Shown here: piece by piece, positions 1 through 11,458 of the stretch
Numbering within the stretch: position 1 is the stretch's first letter
How the letters are laid out: every line of letters begins with the position of its first letter
Assembly: GCF_014145615.1 (NCBI RefSeq)
Contig: NZ_JACIVH010000074.1
Coordinates: forward strand, 124,001-188,000
Direction of reading: 5' to 3'
Source: Limosilactobacillus balticus
Lineage (GTDB): Bacteria > Bacillota > Bacilli > Lactobacillales > Lactobacillaceae
DNA: 64,000 nt
Notes under the pieces: model-generated
Told to the model about the DNA's origin: nothing
Databases searched by the model: none
The model's input: only the letters and a program-made list of their open reading frames with translations
Made by a program: the position numbers and the translations under genes

Positions 1-398
1 TTAAACAACAAATGAGACTATACTTCCGACCAGAATTTCTTAATCGGATTGATGAGACGATTATCTTCCATTCATTGCAAAAGAAGGAACTTCATCAAAT
101 TGTTAAGCTCATGGTTAATGACTTGAATAAGCGGGTAAGCGAGCAAGGAATCAACTTAAAAGTTACTCCTGCTGCAATTGATGTAATTGCAAAGCTTGGT
201 TATAATCCTGCTTATGGGGCACGTCCTCTTCGGCGAGCTTTACAAGATCATGTTGAAGACGATTTGAGTACTGGGCTACTTAGCGGTGAGATTAGTGTGG
301 GAGATGACGTGACAGTAGGTACTCATCAAGGCAAAATTACTTTTAAAGTAAAGAAGCCGGATGAAGATAAAGCTGTTGAATTAAAATTGAATAGGTAA
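1..398 (+). CDS. clpC: ClpC-type AAA+ ATPase, C-terminal part only
   Basis: The frame is open from the window edge, so only about the last 131 residues are present. They form the end of the second AAA+ module and the small C-terminal (D2-small) domain of a Clp/Hsp100 unfoldase. The sensor-2 region reads YGARPLRRA, and FRPEFLNRID precedes it. Clp unfoldases of this class feed proteins into ClpP. The position directly before rpoB is the usual place of clpC in lactobacilli. ClpE cannot be fully excluded without the N-terminus. A strong terminator follows. Confidence 0.8.
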   Translation, partial: KQQMRLYFRPEFLNRIDETIIFHSLQKKELHQIVKLMVNDLNKRVSEQGINLKVTPAAIDVIAKLGYNPAYGARPLRRALQDHVEDDLSTGLLSGEISVGDDVTVGTHQGKITFKVKKPDEDKAVELKLNR

Positions 399-403
399 AA
401 GGA

Positions 404-445
404 ACGGTAAATTATTCTGAAAGCGCAGAGTAATTTACCGTTTTA
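404..445 (+). terminator. Intrinsic terminator of clpC
   Basis: Nearly perfect 16-bp stem (ACGGTAAATTATTCTG against CAGAGTAATTTACCGT, one wobble pair) with a 6-nt loop and a following T-run. It starts a few bases after the clpC stop codon. Confidence 0.85.
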
Positions 446-597
446 AATTTTGCCTTTGTTAAATTTAAAATACACAAAATAGATATTTGTATTTTAAATA
501 TGCTAGAATTACAATATTCGTTCTCTAATGATAACAGAAGAGAAAACTACCGAATTACATTCATTTATCGCATTTGATGATTATTTTTCTGAAACGG

Positions 598-627
598 TTG
601 TCAAAAGATAAGTTATAGTCTTATAAT
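598..627 (+). promoter_or_regulatory. Sigma-A promoter of the TetR-family gene
   Basis: TTGTCA at 598-603 and a perfect TATAAT at 622-627, spaced by 18 nt. The start codon lies about 40 nt downstream. The other 270 nt between clpC and this gene hold only the clpC terminator and AT-rich sequence. Confidence 0.7.
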
Positions 628-670
628 GTGTTTATCAGATAATCAATGATTTTAATAGGGGATGTTATAT

Positions 671-1273
671 TTGAAACGTGCAGAACAACTGGAAAAGACG
701 AGACAAGCAATCTTGAAAACTGCTACAAAGCTATTTTTGCAAAAGGGATTTGGCGAAACTTCTACACGAGATATTGCTAAACAAATTGGAATTACACAAC
801 CAGCTTTATACCACCACTTCAGCGATAAAGAGGTTTTATACCTTGACGTAATGACAAATTTATGTGGAAAAGTTCGCCAAGATATTAATAAAGTAATGCG
901 CAAACATGATTTGTCACCGAATGAACAATTATGGCAAATTACCAAGGCGTTAAAAAAACATCATCCATTGAGTATTTATGATCAATACAATCAAGCGATG
1001 CGCCTATTATCAAAAAGTGCCCAGCAAAAGCTTAATATGATTTTTACAATGGATTATTTAGAACCGATTGCAGCATTTTTCCGTCAACCAGATGTAGGAT
1101 TACGTCCTGATATTCTGCCGAAAGAAGCTGCTGAATTATTTATTGCAGGTTTGACTCCGATTTTTGGTACTTCTCAATTAATTGGTGGTCATTCAATCAC
1201 ACCAGAACAACGTGACCAATTGATCTTAGACTGCATTATTAATGGTTTGTCAAATTGGGGCGGAAAAAATTAA
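671..1273 (+). CDS. TetR/AcrR-family transcriptional regulator
   Basis: A 200-residue protein with an N-terminal helix-turn-helix of the TetR type: GFGETSTRDIAKQIGITQPA followed by LYHHFSDKE, the usual recognition helix and linker. The C-terminal ligand-binding domain is not recognisable, so the effector is unknown. I prefer the TTG at 671 because AGGGG (657-661) sits 9 nt ahead of it; an ATG at 662 in the same frame has no spacing to that site. It is transcribed alone between clpC and rpoB. The target is probably itself or a nearby gene, but no operator is evident. Confidence 0.88.
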   Translation: MKRAEQLEKTRQAILKTATKLFLQKGFGETSTRDIAKQIGITQPALYHHFSDKEVLYLDVMTNLCGKVRQDINKVMRKHDLSPNEQLWQITKALKKHHPLSIYDQYNQAMRLLSKSAQQKLNMIFTMDYLEPIAAFFRQPDVGLRPDILPKEAAELFIAGLTPIFGTSQLIGGHSITPEQRDQLILDCIINGLSNWGGKN

Positions 1274-1291
1274 AAAATATAAAAATAATTG

Positions 1292-1320
1292 TTGACAAAA
1301 TTCAATAGAACTTGTATACT
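1292..1320 (+). promoter_or_regulatory. Strong sigma-A promoter of rpoB-rpoC
   Basis: Consensus TTGACA (1292-1297), 17-nt spacer and TATACT (1315-1320). It leaves a 5' UTR of about 180 nt before rpoB. Confidence 0.85.
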
Positions 1321-1327
1321 TTAATAG

Positions 1328-1448
1328 TATGTAATTGTGAGTTCATTTGAACCTGGTGATCTATTGTCCATCAGATTCTGCATAAAAGCCAAAGACAGTC
1401 GATGAACTGTTTTTGGATTTTTTTTGCCCAAAAGTCGAATTTTGGGCA
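1328..1448 (+). ncRNA. Structured rpoB leader, Lacto-rpoB-type
   Basis: The long UTR contains a stem CCAAAGACAGT (1389-1399) / ACTGTTTTTGG (1406-1416) followed by eight T residues, which is a terminator shape before the gene. A second perfect 8-bp hairpin, GCCCAAAA/TTTTGGGC, follows at 1426-1447. A conserved RNA called the Lacto-rpoB motif is known from rpoB 5' UTRs in lactic acid bacteria, and position and content match. That this is the same motif is my inference. Premature termination controlling RNA polymerase synthesis is plausible. Confidence 0.65.
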
Positions 1449-1508
1449 AATTGTAATCAAAATGTAATATTAAATGAACTTACGGAATAAATTAGAGAGG
1501 TGAACAGT

Positions 1509-4500
1509 TTGGCTGGACATTTAGTTAAATACGGTAAACACCGTACCCGTCGTAGCTACTCGCGAATTAAAGAAGTTCTCGAATTGCCAAACCTTATTGA
1601 AATCCAAACCGATTCCTACAATTGGTTTATGGAAAAAGGTTTGCGGGAAATGTTTGATGATATTATGCCAATTGATGATTTTCAAGGAAAACTTTCTTTG
1701 GAATTCGTTGACTATCAACTTTTAGAACCTAAGTATACTGTTGACGAAGCTCGTGAACACGATGCTAATTACTCAGCACCACTTCATGTTACGTTACGGT
1801 TAACTAACCATGAAACTGGTGAAATTAAGTCTCAAGATGTATTCTTTGGTGACTTCCCACTAATGACTGACCAAGGTACATTCATTATTAATGGTGCCGA
1901 ACGGGTTATTGTTTCACAATTAGTTCGTTCGCCAGGTGTCTACTATAGTGAAGAAAATGATAAGAATGGTCGGCCAAACTACGGTGCTACCTTTATTCCA
2001 AACCGTGGTGCATGGTTAGAATACGAAACTGATGCTAAGAATGTTTCATATGTTCGCATTGATCGGACTCGTAAGTTGCCAATGACCGAATTGATTCGGG
2101 CATTGGGCTTTGGTTCTGACGATGAAATTATCGACATGTTCGGTGGCGATAGTGAGACATTATCATTAACCTTGGATAAAGATGTTCATAAGAATGCTGA
2201 AGATTCTCGGGTTGAAGAAGCCTTAAAGGATATTTATGAACGGCTTCGTCCTGGTGAACCAAAGACTGCTGATTCAGCACGGAGCTTATTAACAGCTCGT
2301 TTCTTTGATCCAAAGCGTTATGATATGGCACCAGTTGGTCGTTACAAGACAAACAAGAAATTAATGCTTAAGTACCGTTTACTTGGACAAACTTTAGCAG
2401 AAACTTTAGCAGATCCTGATACTGGTGAAGTATTGGCACAAAAGGGTGATACGGTAACTAAGGAATTGCTAAATAAGCTTGAACCTTATTTAGACCGTGA
2501 CGACTTTAAGACTATTACTTACACTCCATCAGATGAAGCAGTTGTAACTGAACCAGTTAAGTTACAAAAGATTTTAGTATATTCTAAGACTGATCCTGAT
2601 CGAGTTGTACCTATTATTGGTAACGGTCATATTCCATTAGAATACAAGCACATTGAACCAGCTGATATTCTTGCTTCCTTAAACTACTTCTTTAACTTGC
2701 AAGAAGGCATTGGCAGCACAGATGATATCGACCACTTAGGCAACCGTCGTATTCGTTCAGTTGGTGAATTACTTCAAAACCAATTCCGGATTGGACTTGC
2801 ACGGATGGAACGAGTTGTTCGTGAACGGATGTCAATTCAAGATCCTGACACTGTTACTCCACAGCAATTGATTAATATTCGTCCAGTAGTTGCTTCTATT
2901 AAAGAATTCTTTGGTTCATCCCAACTTTCCCAGTTCATGGACCAAACTAACCCATTAGGTGAATTAACTCATAAGCGTCGTCTTTCAGCGCTTGGTCCTG
3001 GTGGTTTAACTCGGGACCGGGCTGGATATGAAGTCCGGGACGTTCACTATACTCACTATGGCCGGATGTGCCCTATTGAAACGCCAGAAGGTCCCAACAT
3101 TGGTCTTATTAACAGTCTTTCATCTTATGCACGGGTAAATAAATATGGATTTATCGAAACTCCATACCGTCGTGTTTCTTGGAAAGATCACAAGGTAACT
3201 GATAAGATTGATTACTTAACTGCGGACGAAGAAGATAACTTCATCATTGCTCAGGCTAACACGCCATTAAATGATGATGGTTCATTTGTTGACGATCAAG
3301 TAATGGCTCGTGATAAGGATGACTACATTGAAACCAGTGTTGAAAACATTGATTACATGGATGTTTCTCCTAAGCAAGTTGTTTCTGTTGCTTCTGCATG
3401 TATCCCATTCCTTGAAAACGATGACTCCAACCGCGCCTTGATGGGTGCTAACATGCAACGGCAAGCTGTTCCTTTGATCAATCCACATGCCCCATTAGTA
3501 AGTACTGGTATTGACTACAAGGCTGCCCATGACTCTGGGGTTGCAATGATTGCTAAGAAGCCAGGAACGGTTGAATATGTGGATGCTCGTGAAGTACGGG
3601 TTCGTGAAGAAGACGGAACACTTGATACTTACAAGTTAATGAAGTTCCGTCGTTCAAACGGTGGTAAGAACTATAACCAACGTCCAATTGTTAAAGTTGG
3701 TGAACATGTTGATGCTGATGACGTATTAGCTGATGGTCCATCAATGGAACAAGGTGAATTAGCTCTTGGTCAAAACCCATTAATCGCCTTTATGACTTGG
3801 CAAGGATACAACTTCGAAGATGCCATCGCCATTAATGAACGATTAGTTAAAGACGATGTTTATACTTCTATCCACATCGAATCATACGAATCTGAAGCAC
3901 GTGAAACCAAGCTTGGACCTGAAGAAATGACGCGGGAAATTCCAAACGTTGGTGACGATGCTTTGAAGGATCTTGATGAAAACGGGATTGTTCGTGTTGG
4001 TGCTGAAGTTCATGATGGAGATATTTTAGTAGGTAAGGTTACTCCAAAGGGAATGACTGAATTATCTGCTGAAGAACGCCTTCTTCACGCTATCTTTGGT
4101 GAAAAGTCACGTGAAGTTCGTGATACTTCATTACGTGTTCCTCATGGTGGTGGCGGAATCATCCAAGACGTCAAAGTCTTCACTCGTGAAAATGGGGATG
4201 AATTATCACCAGGTGTAAATACAATGGTTCGTGTTTACATTGCACAAAAGCGGAAAATTCAAGTTGGGGATAAGATGTCTGGACGTCACGGTAACAAGGG
4301 TACTGTTTCTATCGTTGTGCCAGAAGAAGATATGCCATACATGCCAGATGGAACTCCTATTGATATTATGCTTAGTCCAATGGGTGTGCCAAGTCGTATG
4401 AACATTGGTCAGCTTCTTGAATTGCACTTAGGAATGGCTGCTCGTCGTCTTGGAATTCATATGGCTACTCCAGTATTCGACGGTGCATCTGATAAAGATG

Positions 4501-5117
4501 TTTGGGATGCTGTTCGTGAATCTGGATTCCCAGAAGATGGTAAGACAATTCTTTATGACGGTCGTACCGGTGAACCATTTGAAAATCGGATTGCTGTTGG
4601 TTCAATGCACTATCTTAAGTTAGCTCACATGGTTGATGATAAGATTCACGCTCGTTCAACTGGTCCTTACTCACTTGTTACTCAACAGCCATTAGGTGGT
4701 AAGGCTCAATTCGGTGGACAGCGTTTCGGTGAAATGGAAGTTTGGGCTCTCGAAGCTTATGGTGCTGCTTATACCCTTCAAGAAATCCTTACTTACAAGT
4801 CAGATGATACTGTTGGTCGTGTTCGGACTTACGATGCAATCATCAATGGTCAACCAATTCCTAAGCCAGGTGTTCCAGAATCATTCCGTGTTCTTGTTAA
4901 GGAATTACAAGCATTGGGTCTTGATATGAAGGTTCTTGATGGTAACAACAAGGAAATTCAGTTAAAGAACATGGACGAAGATGATGATGAAGTTGTAAAT
5001 GTTGATGCATTAGCTAAATATGCAGAAGAACATAAAACAGACGATAAGAAGAACGAAGAAGAAAACAAGTCTGAAGCAACTTCAACAACTACCGATGACA
5101 AAACTAATCAAAATTAA
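1509..5117 (+). CDS. rpoB: DNA-directed RNA polymerase beta subunit
   Basis: A full-length 1202-residue RpoB. The N-terminus [20 protein letters not shown] and the rifampicin region around residue 475 ([20 protein letters not shown], then [10 protein letters not shown]) carry the wild-type Asp, His and Ser that go with sensitivity. The catalytic-core stretch [17 protein letters not shown] is intact. The C-terminus has an acidic, lysine-rich tail common in lactobacilli. I chose TTG 1509, which has AGAGAGGTGA upstream at 1494-1503; a GTG at 1500 lies inside that site. The gene forms an operon with rpoC 43 nt downstream. Confidence 0.98.
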   Translation: MAGHLVKYGKHRTRRSYSRIKEVLELPNLIEIQTDSYNWFMEKGLREMFDDIMPIDDFQGKLSLEFVDYQLLEPKYTVDEAREHDANYSAPLHVTLRLTNHETGEIKSQDVFFGDFPLMTDQGTFIINGAERVIVSQLVRSPGVYYSEENDKNGRPNYGATFIPNRGAWLEYETDAKNVSYVRIDRTRKLPMTELIRALGFGSDDEIIDMFGGDSETLSLTLDKDVHKNAEDSRVEEALKDIYERLRPGEPKTADSARSLLTARFFDPKRYDMAPVGRYKTNKKLMLKYRLLGQTLAETLADPDTGEVLAQKGDTVTKELLNKLEPYLDRDDFKTITYTPSDEAVVTEPVKLQKILVYSKTDPDRVVPIIGNGHIPLEYKHIEPADILASLNYFFNLQEGIGSTDDIDHLGNRRIRSVGELLQNQFRIGLARMERVVRERMSIQDPDTVTPQQLINIRPVVASIKEFFGSSQLSQFMDQTNPLGELTHKRRLSALGPGGLTRDRAGYEVRDVHYTHYGRMCPIETPEGPNIGLINSLSSYARVNKYGFIETPYRRVSWKDHKVTDKIDYLTADEEDNFIIAQANTPLNDDGSFVDDQVMARDKDDYIETSVENIDYMDVSPKQVVSVASACIPFLENDDSNRALMGANMQRQAVPLINPHAPLVSTGIDYKAAHDSGVAMIAKKPGTVEYVDAREVRVREEDGTLDTYKLMKFRRSNGGKNYNQRPIVKVGEHVDADDVLADGPSMEQGELALGQNPLIAFMTWQGYNFEDAIAINERLVKDDVYTSIHIESYESEARETKLGPEEMTREIPNVGDDALKDLDENGIVRVGAEVHDGDILVGKVTPKGMTELSAEERLLHAIFGEKSREVRDTSLRVPHGGGGIIQDVKVFTRENGDELSPGVNTMVRVYIAQKRKIQVGDKMSGRHGNKGTVSIVVPEEDMPYMPDGTPIDIMLSPMGVPSRMNIGQLLELHLGMAARRLGIHMATPVFDGASDKDVWDAVRESGFPEDGKTILYDGRTGEPFENRIAVGSMHYLKLAHMVDDKIHARSTGPYSLVTQQPLGGKAQFGGQRFGEMEVWALEAYGAAYTLQEILTYKSDDTVGRVRTYDAIINGQPIPKPGVPESFRVLVKELQALGLDMKVLDGNNKEIQLKNMDEDDDEVVNVDALAKYAEEHKTDDKKNEEENKSEATSTTTDDKTNQN

Positions 5118-5160
5118 TATTTAGGTTGCTACGGTTTACTGAAAGAAGGAGGAACATCCT

Positions 5161-8100
5161 TTGATTGATGTCAATAAATTTGAAAGTATGCAGATCGGTC
5201 TGGCATCTCCAGATAAGATCCGTAGTTGGTCATATGGGGAAGTTAAAAAGCCCGAGACTATTAACTACCGGACATTAAAGCCAGAAAAGCAAGGTCTGTT
5301 TGACGAACGAATCTTTGGCCCAACCAAGGATTACGAATGTGCGTGTGGAAAGTACAAGCGTATCCGTTACAAGGGTCGTGTTTGTGACCGTTGTGGTGTT
5401 GAGGTTACTAGTGCAAAAGTTCGTCGTGAACGGATGGGGCACATTGAATTAGCTGCTCCTGTATCTCACATTTGGTACTTTAAAGGAATCCCAAGTCGAA
5501 TGGGACTTGTATTAGACATGAGTCCGCGTTCACTTGAAGAAGTTATTTACTTTGCTTCATATGTTGTTCTTGATCCAGGTGATACTCCGCTTGAAAAGAA
5601 GCAACTTTTAACTGAAGCCGAATATCGTGATAAAAAAGCAGAATACGGTGACCGTTTCAAGGCTGAAATGGGAGCTGCTGCTATTCAAAAACTTTTAGCA
5701 GATGTTGATTTAGAAAAAGAAGCTGCTGAATTAAAAGAAGAATTGAAAGAAGCTACTGGTCAAAAACGGACTCGTGCTATTCGTCGTCTTGATATTCTTG
5801 AAGCTTTCATTAAGTCAGGAAACAAGCCTGAATGGATGGTTATGGATGTAATTCCAGTTATGCCACCTGACTTGCGGCCAATGGTTCAACTTGAAGGGGG
5901 CCGTTTTGCTACCTCTGATTTGAACGACTTATATCGACGGGTTATTAATCGTAATAACCGGTTAAAGCGACTTCTTAAATTACAAGCACCCGGAATTATT
6001 GTTCAAAACGAAAAACGGATGCTTCAAGAAGCTGTTGATGCATTAATCGATAATGGTCGTCGAGGACGTCCAGTAGCTGGACCTGGTAACCGTCCATTGA
6101 AGTCACTTTCTCACTTACTTAAGGGTAAGCAAGGGCGTTTCCGTCAAAACTTGCTTGGTAAGCGTGTTGACTACTCTGGTCGTTCCGTTATTGATGTTGG
6201 TCCATCATTGAAATTGAACCAAATGGGACTGCCAGTTCCAATGGCACTTGAATTATTCAAGCCATTTATTATGCATGAATTGGTAAAGCGTGGTCTTTCT
6301 GCTAACGTTAAAGCTGCTAAGCGTAAAATTGACCGCAGTGATGATGATGTTTTTGATGTATTGGAAGACGTTATTAAGGAACACCCAGTTCTATTGAACC
6401 GGGCACCTACTCTTCACCGGTTAGGTATCCAAGCGTTTGAACCAATCTTGGTTTCTGGTAAGTCAATGCGTCTTCACCCATTAGTATGTTCAGCATATAA
6501 CGCTGACTTTGATGGGGACCAGATGGCTATTCACGTTCCGTTATCTGATGAAGCTCAAGCAGAAGCACGTTTGTTAATGCTTGCTGCTCACCATATTCTT
6601 AGTCCTCGTGACGGAGAACCTATTGTTTCACCTTCTCAGGATATGGTTATTGGTAACTACTACATGACTACTGAAGATAAGGGCCGTGAAGGTGAAGGAA
6701 TGATCTTCAAGGATACTGATGAAGCTGAACTTGCTTACCGTAATGACTATGTTTCATTACAAACCCGTGTTGGAGTTCAAGTATCTGCATTCCCTGAAAA
6801 GCCATTTACTGATGAACAACGAGGCAAGATCATGATGACAACTGTTGGGAAGCTTCTTTTCAACCGAATTATGCCAAAAGATTTTGCTTACATTAACGAA
6901 CCAACAGATGCAAATATTCAAAATGGTGTTGATGATCGTTTCTTCCTTGAACCTGGTCAAGATATCCATGAATACCTTGAAAATGCACCATTAGTTCCAC
7001 CATTTAAGAAAGGCTTCTTATCTGACTTGATCGCTGAAGTATACAAGCGTTACAAAGTTACGAAGACTTCTCAATTCTTGGACCGTATTAAGGACTTAGG
7101 TTACTACGAATCAACTATTTCTGGTTTAACTACTGCCATGTCTGATATTCATGATTTACCAGAAAAACCAGAGATTCTTGATAAGGCTCAAAAACAAGTT
7201 GCTTTAATTACTAAGCAATTCCGCCGTGGTTTAATTACAGACGACGAACGTTATGAACGAGTAATCGGTGCATGGAACGATGCTAAGGATGAAGTTCAAA
7301 ACAAGTTAATTGAACACATGGATATCCACAACCCAATTAACATGATGTCTGACTCTGGTGCGCGGGGTAACATTTCCAACTTTACTCAGTTAGCCGGAAT
7401 GCGTGGATTGATGGCATCACCAAACGGTAAGATTATGGAATTACCTGTTAAGTCAAACTTCTATGAAGGGCTTTCAGTGTTGGAAATGTTTATTTCATCA
7501 CACGGTGCTCGTAAAGGTATGACTGATACAGCCTTGAAGACTGCCAACTCAGGTTACTTAACTCGTCGTCTTGTCGATGTTGCTCAAGATGTAGTTGTTC
7601 GTGAAAAAGACTGTGGTACTGATCGTGGACTTGAAGTTACTGCTATTACGAACGGTAACGAAATGATTGAACCACTTTATGATCGGATCATGGGTCGTTA
7701 CACGATGAAGTCTGTCTTTGATCCTAAGACTGGTGAAAAGATTGTTGGTAAAAATGTTCTTATCGACGAAGAAATGGCGCAAAAGATCGTTGATGCAGGA
7801 GTAAAGAAAGTAACTATTCGTTCAGCATTTACTTGTAACACTGAACACGGTGTATGTGAACGTTGTTACGGACGGAACGCAGCTACTGGTGACCGTGTAG
7901 AAGCTGGTGAAGCTGTCGGAACTGTTGCAGCTCAATCAATTGGTGAACCAGGTACTCAGTTAACACTTCGTAACTTCCACACTGGTGGGGTTGCTGGTAA
8001 CGATGATATTACTCAAGGTCTTCCTCGTATTCAAGAAATTGTTGAAGCACGTAATCCTAAAGGTCGTGCAACAATTACAGAGGTTACTGGTGAAGTTGTA

Positions 8101-8796
8101 TCTATTGAAGAAAATCCTGCTGAACGGACTAAAGATATTACTATTAAGGGTGAAACTGATACACGGACTTACACACTTCCAATTACGGCACGGATGAAAG
8201 TTGCTGAAGGTGACTTTATTCACCGTGGCGCACCGTTAAATGAAGGTTCGATTGATCCTAAGGAATTAATCCAGGTTCGTGATGTCCTTTCTACTGAAAC
8301 TTACCTCTTATCACAAGTTCAAGGTGTTTACCGGATGCAGGGTATTGATTTGTTAGATAAGCACGTTGAAATTATGATTCGTCAGATGATGCGGAAAGTT
8401 CGTGTTATGGATCCAGGTGATACAGACCTTCTACCTGGTCAATTAATGGATATCAGTCAATTCCGTGATGCTAACAAGGATACATTAGTTGCCGGTAATA
8501 TTCCTGCAACCGCTCGTCCAGTTATTCTTGGTATTACTAAGGCCGCCTTGGAGACAAATAGTTTCTTATCAGCTGCTTCATTCCAAGAAACTACACGTGT
8601 ATTAACTGATGCTGCTATTCGTGGTAAGAATGATCCATTAGTTGGATTGAAAGAAAATGTTATTATTGGTAAGATTATTCCTGCAGGTACTGGTATGAGT
8701 GCTTACCGGAACATTAAGCCAAAAGAAGTTAGTGTAGCTGCTTACTCAATTAAAGATATTGAGGCTAAGTTAAAAGAAGAAGATAAGCAAAACTAA
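5161..8796 (+). CDS. rpoC: DNA-directed RNA polymerase beta' subunit
   Basis: A 1211-residue RpoC of normal length for Firmicutes. The N-terminal zinc finger is [20 protein letters not shown]. The catalytic [10 protein letters not shown], whose aspartates hold the active-site magnesium, lies near residue 448. A second cysteine cluster [13 protein letters not shown] is near residue 890. The TTG start is preceded by GAAGGAGGAACATCC. It is cotranscribed with rpoB and closed by a terminator. Confidence 0.98.
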   Translation: MIDVNKFESMQIGLASPDKIRSWSYGEVKKPETINYRTLKPEKQGLFDERIFGPTKDYECACGKYKRIRYKGRVCDRCGVEVTSAKVRRERMGHIELAAPVSHIWYFKGIPSRMGLVLDMSPRSLEEVIYFASYVVLDPGDTPLEKKQLLTEAEYRDKKAEYGDRFKAEMGAAAIQKLLADVDLEKEAAELKEELKEATGQKRTRAIRRLDILEAFIKSGNKPEWMVMDVIPVMPPDLRPMVQLEGGRFATSDLNDLYRRVINRNNRLKRLLKLQAPGIIVQNEKRMLQEAVDALIDNGRRGRPVAGPGNRPLKSLSHLLKGKQGRFRQNLLGKRVDYSGRSVIDVGPSLKLNQMGLPVPMALELFKPFIMHELVKRGLSANVKAAKRKIDRSDDDVFDVLEDVIKEHPVLLNRAPTLHRLGIQAFEPILVSGKSMRLHPLVCSAYNADFDGDQMAIHVPLSDEAQAEARLLMLAAHHILSPRDGEPIVSPSQDMVIGNYYMTTEDKGREGEGMIFKDTDEAELAYRNDYVSLQTRVGVQVSAFPEKPFTDEQRGKIMMTTVGKLLFNRIMPKDFAYINEPTDANIQNGVDDRFFLEPGQDIHEYLENAPLVPPFKKGFLSDLIAEVYKRYKVTKTSQFLDRIKDLGYYESTISGLTTAMSDIHDLPEKPEILDKAQKQVALITKQFRRGLITDDERYERVIGAWNDAKDEVQNKLIEHMDIHNPINMMSDSGARGNISNFTQLAGMRGLMASPNGKIMELPVKSNFYEGLSVLEMFISSHGARKGMTDTALKTANSGYLTRRLVDVAQDVVVREKDCGTDRGLEVTAITNGNEMIEPLYDRIMGRYTMKSVFDPKTGEKIVGKNVLIDEEMAQKIVDAGVKKVTIRSAFTCNTEHGVCERCYGRNAATGDRVEAGEAVGTVAAQSIGEPGTQLTLRNFHTGGVAGNDDITQGLPRIQEIVEARNPKGRATITEVTGEVVSIEENPAERTKDITIKGETDTRTYTLPITARMKVAEGDFIHRGAPLNEGSIDPKELIQVRDVLSTETYLLSQVQGVYRMQGIDLLDKHVEIMIRQMMRKVRVMDPGDTDLLPGQLMDISQFRDANKDTLVAGNIPATARPVILGITKAALETNSFLSAASFQETTRVLTDAAIRGKNDPLVGLKENVIIGKIIPAGTGMSAYRNIKPKEVSVAAYSIKDIEAKLKEEDKQN

Positions 8797-8804
8797 TTTA
8801 TAAA

Positions 8805-8846
8805 AAAAGGCAATGGTTAACCTGTGAAGGGGCCATTGCCTTTTTA
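8805..8846 (+). terminator. Intrinsic terminator of rpoBC
   Basis: Stem AAAGGCAATGG / CCATTGCCTTT with about a 16-nt loop and a T-run at 8840-8845, starting 9 nt after the rpoC stop. Confidence 0.85.
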
Positions 8847-8866
8847 GTTTAAAATGAGGTGATTAC

Positions 8867-10042
8867 TTGGCAAAAAAATATCAGATAGAAATTCCTGACT
8901 CAGCATTTAAAAAGACAGATTTCTCTACGAATGAAGAACTTTCGCTTAGTGTTAATCATAAGCAAATTAACATCCGTCCAATAAATGTGAGTGATCAACT
9001 ACCTAAAATTAATATTTTCTGGTATGTGATTCCTTCAATTATTTTAGCTGCAATATTTTTAATTTTTTTTAGCGCTAGAAACATTAACACAGTCCCGATA
9101 ACAGGTGATGATTATTCCATTGCTAATGGTGCTTTAATCCTAGGGGTATGTAGTGGGCTTCTATCGTTTTTAATAACTTTTATTATTACTAAAATTCTCG
9201 GAAAAGGGCCTAGCAAAGATTTTCATTGGCGCAGTTTGCCAACAATTACGATTGCTTGTGGACTAATCATTGTATTTTCGCTATCCGCAATTTTTTGGCT
9301 GTTCGGTCAGATGTTTAAAGATGCGCGGTTTGATATTTATACGGCAACTGCTTTTATATTTGTAATTATTGCAGCAATAAACTATATTATGATTAATTTG
9401 GCGTTAACATTATCGTCTGGAGTTATCACTAATTTATTAACAATAATGATCATTGGTGGAATGCTTTTTTCCATGCTGACGAATTCTAAACGAGATTGGT
9501 GGCGTTATAATTTTAGTTTTTTAGGAACGGCAAAAAATTCCACCAGTTTGCAATTTAATATAACTTTGATTTTTACTGGATTACTAATGATTGCTTTAGT
9601 TGATTATTTGTTTGTAAATATTCAGCGTCGGTATCACGGCTATAAAATTCAAGTATTGCGGTGGCTGTTAATTATGTTAGCGATATGCATTGCTTCTATT
9701 GGTCTTTTTCCGAATAATCCAGAATTTCACGTTTTACATGATAGAATTTCAATGTGGCTTGTTTACATTATGTTAATTCTAATTGTAGTTATTAGGTGGG
9801 TTTTACCCGAAGTCACTAAACAATTTTTGGTAATTTCTTATACAATTGGGGCCGTAATGAGTATCGAATATATTGTTTTTAAGTTAACTGACTATCTTTC
9901 TTTAACAGCATTTGAGTTGTTTGAATTTGGCTTAGCTTTCTCTTGGTTACTTTTATTACTACAAAACATTGAAAATCTCGCTCAATTTGGGCAAAACCTA
10001 TTTGTAGTAAAACTGAAGCCGGTAAAAGAGGATACTAATTAA
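8867..10042 (+). CDS. Multi-pass membrane protein, DUF998-like
   Basis: A 391-residue protein. A polar N-terminus of about 65 residues is followed by roughly ten hydrophobic segments. The central RDWWRYNFSFLGT followed by NSTSLQFNITLIFTGLL resembles the core of DUF998 membrane proteins, whose function is unknown. The TTG start has GAGGTGATTAC upstream. It lies between rpoC and the prepilin peptidase remnant and ends at a terminator shared with the opposing gene. No catalytic residue stands out, so I assign no function. Confidence 0.75.
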   Translation: MAKKYQIEIPDSAFKKTDFSTNEELSLSVNHKQINIRPINVSDQLPKINIFWYVIPSIILAAIFLIFFSARNINTVPITGDDYSIANGALILGVCSGLLSFLITFIITKILGKGPSKDFHWRSLPTITIACGLIIVFSLSAIFWLFGQMFKDARFDIYTATAFIFVIIAAINYIMINLALTLSSGVITNLLTIMIIGGMLFSMLTNSKRDWWRYNFSFLGTAKNSTSLQFNITLIFTGLLMIALVDYLFVNIQRRYHGYKIQVLRWLLIMLAICIASIGLFPNNPEFHVLHDRISMWLVYIMLILIVVIRWVLPEVTKQFLVISYTIGAVMSIEYIVFKLTDYLSLTAFELFEFGLAFSWLLLLLQNIENLAQFGQNLFVVKLKPVKEDTN

Positions 10043-10049
10043 ATATTGC

Positions 10050-10084
10050 AAAAGACTGGAGCTTGCTCTGGTCTTTTATTTTTA
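10050..10084. terminator. Bidirectional terminator between convergent genes
   Basis: Stem AAAAGACTGGAGC / GCTCTGGTCTTTT with T-rich sequence on the + side and A-rich sequence on the other. It can serve both the DUF998-like gene and the opposing prepilin peptidase gene. Confidence 0.7.
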
Positions 10085-10770
10085 ACAACCTTGAATAAAA
10101 AGACACAGGATAGTAGTGAAGGCTAGGGCTGGGATGAATGGTAGTTTGTTTTTCCTTGTAAATAAAAAGAGAAATAGCATGATTAAAGAACTCCATTGGA
10201 TAATTAAAAGAGTTTGATACCATCCCCATATCAGACAGATTACAAATAAAAATTCAATGTCACCAATCCCTAGCGTCTTAGTAAAAGTAGCGAACAATAG
10301 TAAACTGACTGCTAGAATACAGGCAAAAATCAAATTATAAAAATAATTTTGCGGAATAGACAGCAACGCAATAGGAACAATCCCAATAATGAATAAGAAT
10401 AGATTACATGACTAAACAAATCAGTAGAAATCAAAAAAATTAAGTTAGTGAGAAATAGAATAATGATTAAGTCATGAATAGGTTCATAGATGATGAAAGT
10501 AGTGAAAGCAACTCCAGATAAAAATTCAATTACTGGCAGATATAAACTAATTTTTTGTTTACAATAAAAACATTGACCGCGAAGGATAATAAAACTAAAA
10601 ATAGGGATAAGATGCCACCAGCGCAAAATAGAATGACAATTGTCACAATATGAACGTTGAGGAATGGTTAAAGAGTGACTATTGCCAAGACGATAGCTAC
10701 AAGAAGTAATGAATGAAGCTGCAGAAGCACCAAATAAAAATGATAAAAATAACATGAAAAAACCTCCCAA
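10082..10770 (-). pseudogene. Type IV prepilin peptidase (ComC/PilD-type), frameshifted
   Basis: The minus strand carries one A24-family prepilin peptidase in two frames. The first (10770 to 10330) has the N-terminal methylation domain with CDNCHSIL and CFYCKQ cysteine pairs and ends with the first catalytic region STDLFSH. The second (from about 10420 to 10082) carries GIGD, the second catalytic aspartate motif, and the remaining membrane helices. The frames overlap around 10330-10420, so one indel explains the split. In competence systems this enzyme cleaves ComGC-type pseudopilins. As read it is inactive unless the indel is a sequencing error. The start has GGAGG upstream on its strand. 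Confidence 0.8.
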
Positions 10771-10837
10771 TAAATACGTAATTTTTAATGAAATTCACTT
10801 TTAAATTAACGATTTAAAAGAAATCGATGAGGATACA

Positions 10838-10866
10838 TTGACATTCATTTGTAAGCATGATAGTCT
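10838..10866 (+). promoter_or_regulatory. Sigma-A promoter of rpsL-rpsG and its leader
   Basis: TTGACA at 10838-10843, a 17-nt spacer and TAGTCT at 10861-10866. The 150-nt UTR that follows contains small inverted repeats (CAACG/CGTTG near 10890) and a run of seven Ts near 10955. An autoregulatory leader is possible but not demonstrable here. Confidence 0.65.
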
Positions 10867-11019
10867 ATTTAAGGTGCTTTTTTAGCAACGGAGTGTCTGT
10901 CGTTGGGCAGATGCGTCAACGAAGGCACAACAATTGTATAGATACATTTAGGGCTTTTTTTATTCATAAAAAAGAACCGCCTGGATGTGTGGACTTAAAT
11001 TAAGGAAGGGGAAAAAATA

Positions 11020-11439
11020 ATGCCAACCATTAACCAATTGGTACGTAAAGGCCGTAAGAGCCACAAGGGCAAGTCAAAGTCACCAGCTCTTGGTTATGTT
11101 TACAACACTTTCAAGAAAGAAGAAATTAAGACTCCATCACCACAAAAGCGTGGAGTTGCTACTCGTGTGGGTACTATGACTCCTAAGAAGCCTAACTCAG
11201 CTTTACGGAAGTACGCCCGTGTACGTCTTTCAAACTTAATCGAAGTTACTGCTTACATTCCTGGTATTGGACACAACCTCCAAGAACACTCAGTTGTTTT
11301 AATTCGTGGTGGTCGTGTTAAGGATTTACCTGGGGTTCGTTACCACATCATCCGTGGTACTCTAGATACTGCTGGTGTTGAAGGCCGTATGCAATCACGT
11401 TCTAAGTACGGTGCTAAGAAGCCTAAGGATAAGAAGTAA
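11020..11439 (+). CDS. rpsL: 30S ribosomal protein S12
   Basis: A 139-residue S12, the decoding-centre protein of the small subunit. [11 protein letters not shown] and [10 protein letters not shown] are present. The lysine of the first motif is unchanged, which is the streptomycin-sensitive state in the family. AGGAAGGGG precedes the ATG. It is first in the rpsL-rpsG pair, 19 nt before rpsG. Confidence 0.98.
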   Translation: MPTINQLVRKGRKSHKGKSKSPALGYVYNTFKKEEIKTPSPQKRGVATRVGTMTPKKPNSALRKYARVRLSNLIEVTAYIPGIGHNLQEHSVVLIRGGRVKDLPGVRYHIIRGTLDTAGVEGRMQSRSKYGAKKPKDKK

Positions 11440-11458
11440 TTTAAGGAGGAGTTAAGTA

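Noticed and set aside
1521-4427. Antisense open frames across rpoB
   Set aside because: They lack ribosome binding sites, are low-complexity mirrors of rpoB codon use, and resemble no protein. The same holds for rpoC, fusA, gatA and res antisense frames.
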